Shown here: piece by piece, positions 5,770 through 8,783 of the stretch
Layout: the number at the start of each line of letters is the position of its first letter
Numbering within the stretch: position 1 is the first letter of the stretch
From: Ignavibacteriales bacterium
GTDB lineage: Bacteria; Bacteroidota; Ignavibacteria; UBA10030
Assembly: GCA_016218005.1 (NCBI GenBank)
Contig: JACRFF010000276.1
Coordinates: forward strand, 1 to 8,783
Length of the DNA stretch: 8,783 nucleotides
Direction: 5' to 3'
Notes under the pieces: generated by a model
Told to the model about the DNA's origin: nothing
Database searches by the model: none
Seen by the model: only the letters and a program-made list of their open reading frames with translations
Made by a program: the position numbers and the translations under genes

Positions 5770-6537
5770 ATGAAACGTTGCCCGTGGCGTAGTTCCATTG
5801 TTGCATTAGTGTTAATGGCCGGATGCTCAGCTCCCAAAGAAACGACAAAAGTCGGCGCGTTGAAACCCGAGCTTACGATCACGCTTGGCTCAATCAATCT
5901 TGCATCGCACACGAAGCGAATTGAGAAGCGAGACGTCGTTTCCATGGCGCGCACGCTGAAGCGGGAACAGGTTGATGTGCTGGCGCTGCAATCGGTCACG
6001 CGCTATCCGGGACTCGAAAATCGAATCGACCTCGTTAAGGAACTTGCAGCTCAGACCGACCTGCGGCAGGCGTTTGGCGAGATGGTGAACAGCGGCGGCA
6101 AGCAAACGGGCAACGCAGTGTTCAGCACGTATCCGTTGCATTCCAACACCAACGTTATGTACGATGGCGTCAAGTCTGCGGGATTCGAGGCGGCGCTTGC
6201 CACGGTGATCGACGGTGGCGTGCGGGATATCGCCGTTGTTTCGCTCCAGTTGCCAGAAAAAGCATCGGCGCGCGACCTTGATGCTTGCCTGAGCAAAGTT
6301 CAAGAGCATATTGGCGGCGAGCATTCGATGCCGACGATCCTTTTCGGCAACCTGCCTTCAGCAGATTCCAATCCGTCGTTTGCAGAGTTCAAGATTCCAA
6401 CGGCAAAGTCCGGCGCGGCGCGCACGTGGTATTCGAATAACGGAAGCCTGAGCGTTCTCTCCACCCGTACGGTGGAAACGGATTTGGGGCCGATGGCAGT
6501 TTTTCAGTTCGGGCTTTTCCGACAGACGTCAAAATGA
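5770..6537 (+). CDS. Lipoprotein with a degenerate endonuclease/exonuclease/phosphatase (EEP) fold
   Basis: This is a 255-residue predicted lipoprotein. A short basic N-terminus, a hydrophobic stretch and the lipobox LMAGC place the lipidated cysteine at C19. The rest follows the order of EEP-fold proteins (DNase I/AP endonuclease/phosphodiesterase superfamily): an I-N strand (SINLAS, N43), VDVLALQSV (69-76), GNAVFSTYPL (114-123), a beta strand VVSLQLP (156-162) and ILFGNLPSADSNPS (190-203). At each catalytic point the usual residue is replaced. LQEV becomes LQSV (S75 for metal-binding Glu), THL becomes SLQL (Q160 for His) and GDFN becomes GNLP (N194 and P196 for Asp and Asn). No C-terminal S-D-H motif is seen. 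It is probably a non-catalytic envelope protein, perhaps binding rather than cleaving. The amidase gene starts 22 bases downstream, suggesting an operon. The fold call is inference from motif order. Confidence 0.72.
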   Translation: MKRCPWRSSIVALVLMAGCSAPKETTKVGALKPELTITLGSINLASHTKRIEKRDVVSMARTLKREQVDVLALQSVTRYPGLENRIDLVKELAAQTDLRQAFGEMVNSGGKQTGNAVFSTYPLHSNTNVMYDGVKSAGFEAALATVIDGGVRDIAVVSLQLPEKASARDLDACLSKVQEHIGGEHSMPTILFGNLPSADSNPSFAEFKIPTAKSGAARTWYSNNGSLSVLSTRTVETDLGPMAVFQFGLFRQTSK

Positions 6538-6559
6538 ATTCATATTGAAGGGTACGTGT

Positions 6560-8251
6560 ATGAGTTTACCAATTCGCACTCTCTTCGTTCTTGTTGCAAG
6601 TGTTGGATTTCTGTATGGACAGAACATAGGCCGCGACTCCGTGGCGGCTGCGGAACATTTGATCGGTTTGCGGTTCACCGATGTCAAGCGGGATTCAATG
6701 CTGGAATCGCTGAGCGGACAACGTGCGAGCTACGAAAACATTCGGAAGGCCACATTGCCGAACAGCGTTCTTCCTGCGGTATTGTTCAATCCGCTGCCGG
6801 CAGGATTCAAGTTCGAGACAAAACGCACATCGTTCAAAGCCGGTCCATCTGCCAAGAGCAAAGTGTCGGCACATCTCTCGAAGGGACAACTCCCAAAGGG
6901 ACAAGTTGTCCCTTTGGGAGATGACGACCTTGCGTTTGCATCCGTGGGCGAACTTGCGGAATTGATTCGCACAAGAGCGGTCACCTCAGAAACGCTCACA
7001 CGCATGTATCTCAGTCGTTTGAAAAAATACGGACCGAAATTGGAATGCGTTGTTACTCTTACCGAATCACTGGCCATTGCCCAAGCTCGCCGCGCAGATC
7101 AAGAGATCACAGGCGGAAAGTACCGCGGATTGCTGCACGGCATTCCCTATGGCGTGAAAGATTTGCTTGCGACGAAGGACTACCGCACCACGTGGGGTTC
7201 AGTGCCGTTCAAGGAACAGATGATCCGCGAGGATGCAACCGTTGTGCGCAAACTTGAAGCGGCTGGCGCAGTGCTCGTGGCAAAGTTGACGATGGGCGAG
7301 TTGGCGTGGGGCGATGTCTGGTTTGGCGGTATGACGCGCAATCCGTGGAACTATGAGCAAGGTTCGTCCGGTTCTTCCGCTGGCCCGGCCTCGGCAACGG
7401 CGGCGGGTCTTGTGCCGTTTGCCATCGGAACGGAAACGTGGGGGTCGATCGTTTCTCCATCGCAACGCTGCGGCACCACGGGACTTCGCCCGACGTACGG
7501 GCGTGTGAGCCGAACGGGTGCAATGGCGCTCAGCTGGTCGATGGACAAAATTGGTCCTCTCTGCCGCTCGGCGGAAGATTGCGCCATCGTGTTTAATGCC
7601 ATCTACGGCCCCGATGGAATTGATCCGACGGTCTATGATGCGCCGTTCAACTATGACCCTGCCATCGACCTGAGCAAAGTTCGAGTCGGTTTCTACAAAA
7701 GTGCATTTGATAGCGTGAAGAAATCGAACCGCGAATTGTTTGCCGCGGCGCTGAAAAAGTTCGAGCAACTTGGCGCAACCTTGATTCCCGTCGAACTGCC
7801 AGCCTCGCTGCCGGTGGACGACCTGCACATCATTCTTTCTGCGGAAGCCGGAGCCGCGTTCGATGAATTGACGCGGTCGGGTAAGGATGACCTTTTGGTT
7901 CGGCAGATCAAAAATGCTTGGCCGAATTCATTCCGGGCATCAAGATTTATTCCTGCCGTGGAATACATCAACGCCAACCGCGTGCGCACATTGCTGATTC
8001 AGGATATGGACAAACTCATGCAAACGGTTGATGTCATCATCACGCCGCCGTACGGAGGAAACAGCCTTTTGCTGACCAATCTCACGGGACATCCCGAGGT
8101 GGTGCTGCCGAACGGATTCAATAAGGAAGGATCGCTCGTGAGCATTTGCATCATCGGCAAATTGTTCGACGAGGCGACGCTGCTGTCGGTAGCGAGAAAA
8201 TATCAGGAGGCGACGGACTATCACCTCCAGCATCCTTCGCCCAAAGAATAG
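6560..8251 (+). CDS. Exported amidase-signature family hydrolase
   Basis: This 563-residue protein belongs to the amidase signature family (GatA/FAAH-like Ser-cisSer-Lys hydrolases). Residues 1-20 form a likely signal peptide (LFVLVASVGFLYG), so it probably acts in the periplasm rather than in tRNA-dependent amidation. Catalytic residues by alignment: K200 in GIPYGVKDLL, cis-Ser S272 in SSGSSAGPAS and nucleophile S296 in GTETWGSIVSPS. The S272-S296 spacing of 24 equals that in FAAH. W294 replaces the first Gly of the usual TGGS, and SSAGP replaces SSGGS. Residues 21-125 are a variable pre-domain that includes a stretch encoded by a perfect DNA palindrome (111-120). The C-terminus (YQEAT...) looks complete. 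The start is the ATG at 6560 with GAAGGG seven bases before it; a TTG at 6545 in frame is less likely. The substrate is unknown. It probably shares a transcript with the lipoprotein. Confidence 0.9.
   Translation: MSLPIRTLFVLVASVGFLYGQNIGRDSVAAAEHLIGLRFTDVKRDSMLESLSGQRASYENIRKATLPNSVLPAVLFNPLPAGFKFETKRTSFKAGPSAKSKVSAHLSKGQLPKGQVVPLGDDDLAFASVGELAELIRTRAVTSETLTRMYLSRLKKYGPKLECVVTLTESLAIAQARRADQEITGGKYRGLLHGIPYGVKDLLATKDYRTTWGSVPFKEQMIREDATVVRKLEAAGAVLVAKLTMGELAWGDVWFGGMTRNPWNYEQGSSGSSAGPASATAAGLVPFAIGTETWGSIVSPSQRCGTTGLRPTYGRVSRTGAMALSWSMDKIGPLCRSAEDCAIVFNAIYGPDGIDPTVYDAPFNYDPAIDLSKVRVGFYKSAFDSVKKSNRELFAAALKKFEQLGATLIPVELPASLPVDDLHIILSAEAGAAFDELTRSGKDDLLVRQIKNAWPNSFRASRFIPAVEYINANRVRTLLIQDMDKLMQTVDVIITPPYGGNSLLLTNLTGHPEVVLPNGFNKEGSLVSICIIGKLFDEATLLSVARKYQEATDYHLQHPSPKE
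6883..6920. repeat. Perfect 31-base palindrome in the amidase coding sequence
   Basis: Arms CTCCCAAAGGGACAA (6890-6904) and TTGTCCCTTTGGGAG (6906-6920) are exact reverse complements around a single G. A second arm pair overlaps them: GGGACAAC (6883-6890) and GTTGTCCC (6905-6912), so two folds compete. The palindrome encodes residues 111-120 (LPKGQVVPLG) in the linker between signal peptide and amidase domain and keeps the frame open. A perfect 15-bp stem is unlikely by chance in coding DNA, which suggests an inserted mobile palindrome. Confidence 0.85.
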
Positions 8252-8261
8252 TGTGAATTGA

Positions 8262-8396
8262 TTTTCGCGCGATGCAAGCATCGTCCGGGCGGCATTACGG
8301 GTGGGAGCGGATTACTTTCTCCCAAAGCCCGTTGCCCCGGAAATGTTGATTGCGGTGATCGAAGGGAAATTAAAACAGCCGCAGTATCTTTCCTGA
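8262..8396 (+). pseudogene. C-terminal tail of a response-regulator receiver domain, no start
   Basis: Right after the amidase, a plus-strand frame following a TGA (8259-8261) has no usual start codon near its beginning. From 8271 it reads DASIVRAALRVGADYFLPKP, then VAPEMLIAVIEGKL and ends at TGA 8394-8396. This is the alpha4-beta5-alpha5 end of a CheY-like receiver domain, with the A-x-x-x-G-A-D-Y-F-L-x-K-P motif. The conserved Lys of beta5 is present (K19 of the segment). The phospho-acceptor Asp and everything before it are missing, so it is a relic of a two-component gene, left after a deletion or rearrangement. The segment also contains an imperfect hairpin (8297-8332). Confidence 0.75.
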
Positions 8397-8422
8397 AGCA
8401 TCGGCATAGGCGGAACAGCGAT

Positions 8423-8783
8423 TCAGAATGCTTCATCGGCGGCAATGTAGAAGCCGCTATCGTGTGCACCAAACCCCCAATCCAATCGCAGCCGGAGCCG
8501 CTCCTCCGGTATCACGGTAAATCGAATGCCGAATCCCAACGAAGGCTTCAATTCACGAAGAGAGAACTCGCCGAGACGATGTGCGACTTCTCCTGTTCCC
8601 ACGAATGCGGCGGCGTCAAACCTCCACCACAACGGCGTCCGCACTTCAACTTGCGCAGCCGTGTAGTGATAGTCGCGGAAGCGCCCCTCAAAATATCCCC
8701 TCATCATCGTTTGTCCGCCGAGTTTTGCCAGCGCATAGAACGGCGTCTGGCCGTCATTGTATTGGCCGAGGATTTGGAAGGCC
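8423..8783 (-). CDS. BamA/TamA (Omp85) family outer-membrane barrel, C-terminal part
   Basis: The last 119 residues of an outer-membrane beta-barrel protein are present; the gene enters from the right edge. The visible part begins with FALGG-like context (ALAKLGGQTMMRGYFEGRFRD). MRGY corresponds to the conserved RGF/RGY motif of barrel loop 6 in Omp85 proteins, which folds into the barrel lumen. Alternating strands follow (TAAQVEVRTPLWW, LRLRLDWGFG), and the chain ends in Phe (ADEAF), the terminal aromatic residue recognised by the barrel-assembly machinery. Such proteins insert other barrels or form surface-antigen (D15) channels. Without the N-terminal POTRA region it cannot be told whether this is BamA itself or a paralogue lacking POTRA domains. 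It is convergent with the amidase gene, with the receiver remnant between them. Confidence 0.85.
   Translation of the reverse strand, partial: AFQILGQYNDGQTPFYALAKLGGQTMMRGYFEGRFRDYHYTAAQVEVRTPLWWRFDAAAFVGTGEVAHRLGEFSLRELKPSLGFGIRFTVIPEERLRLRLDWGFGAHDSGFYIAADEAF

Noticed and set aside
7199..7828. 209-codon minus-strand open frame antisense to the amidase
   Set aside because: Arg/His-rich shadow opposite the catalytic region; no family features.
8297..8332. Hairpin ACGGG-T-GGGAG / CTCCC-AAAG-CCCGT as a terminator for the amidase gene
   Set aside because: Imperfect stem, 11-base loop and no T-run after it; it lies within the receiver-domain relic and is likely a by-product of its codons.

Overview
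The window looks like chromosomal DNA from a Gram-negative (diderm) bacterium. It encodes an Omp85/BamA-type outer-membrane barrel, a lipobox lipoprotein and a periplasmic-type gamma-glutamyltransferase. Composition is moderately GC-rich by eye. The gene mix (group III phosphofructokinase, remnants of a four-helix-bundle protein and a DUF559 protein, many scattered palindromic repeats) fits a Bacteroidota/Ignavibacteriota-type (FCB group) lineage, but that placement is inference, not proof.

Layout. Left block, minus strand, read right to left from a divergent intergenic region at about 2091-2200: amrS (GTG start), then a short broken reading frame with an in-frame TGA (838-975), then a polytopic membrane protein gene broken by a frameshift at a run of nine T's (153-825), then the 5' end of a DUF1801-type gene that runs off the left edge. 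The close spacing, with a stop codon overlapping the next ribosome binding site, suggests one transcript. Middle block, plus strand: a complete gamma-glutamyltransferase gene (ggt, 2201-3943) and a group III 6-phosphofructokinase gene (4025-5134). About 635 bases without an intact gene follow (5135-5769). They hold a periodic CAGAG/CTCTG repeat element, a fragment of a four-helix-bundle gene, a nested palindrome and an internally deleted DUF559 gene. Right block, plus strand: an EEP-fold lipoprotein that seems to have lost its catalytic residues (5770-6537), followed 22 bases later by an exported amidase-signature enzyme (6560-8251). The C-terminal tail of a response-regulator receiver domain with no start lies next (8262-8396). 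The window ends inside a minus-strand BamA-family gene (8423-8783).

How it works together. Most genes are ordinary housekeeping or envelope functions: glycolysis, periplasmic peptide/glutathione breakdown, outer-membrane barrel, exported amidase. The unusual theme is genome wear and repeat activity. Two intact genes, ggt and the amidase, each carry a palindromic element in frame. In both cases it lies in the variable stretch between the signal peptide and the catalytic domain, which recalls the coding palindromic elements known from Rickettsia. At least five broken or remnant genes sit between the intact ones. No new multi-gene system is evident. The coding palindromes and the catalytically blank EEP lipoprotein are the best candidates for something undescribed. 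No tRNA, rRNA, CRISPR array, insertion sequence or convincing rho-independent terminator was seen.
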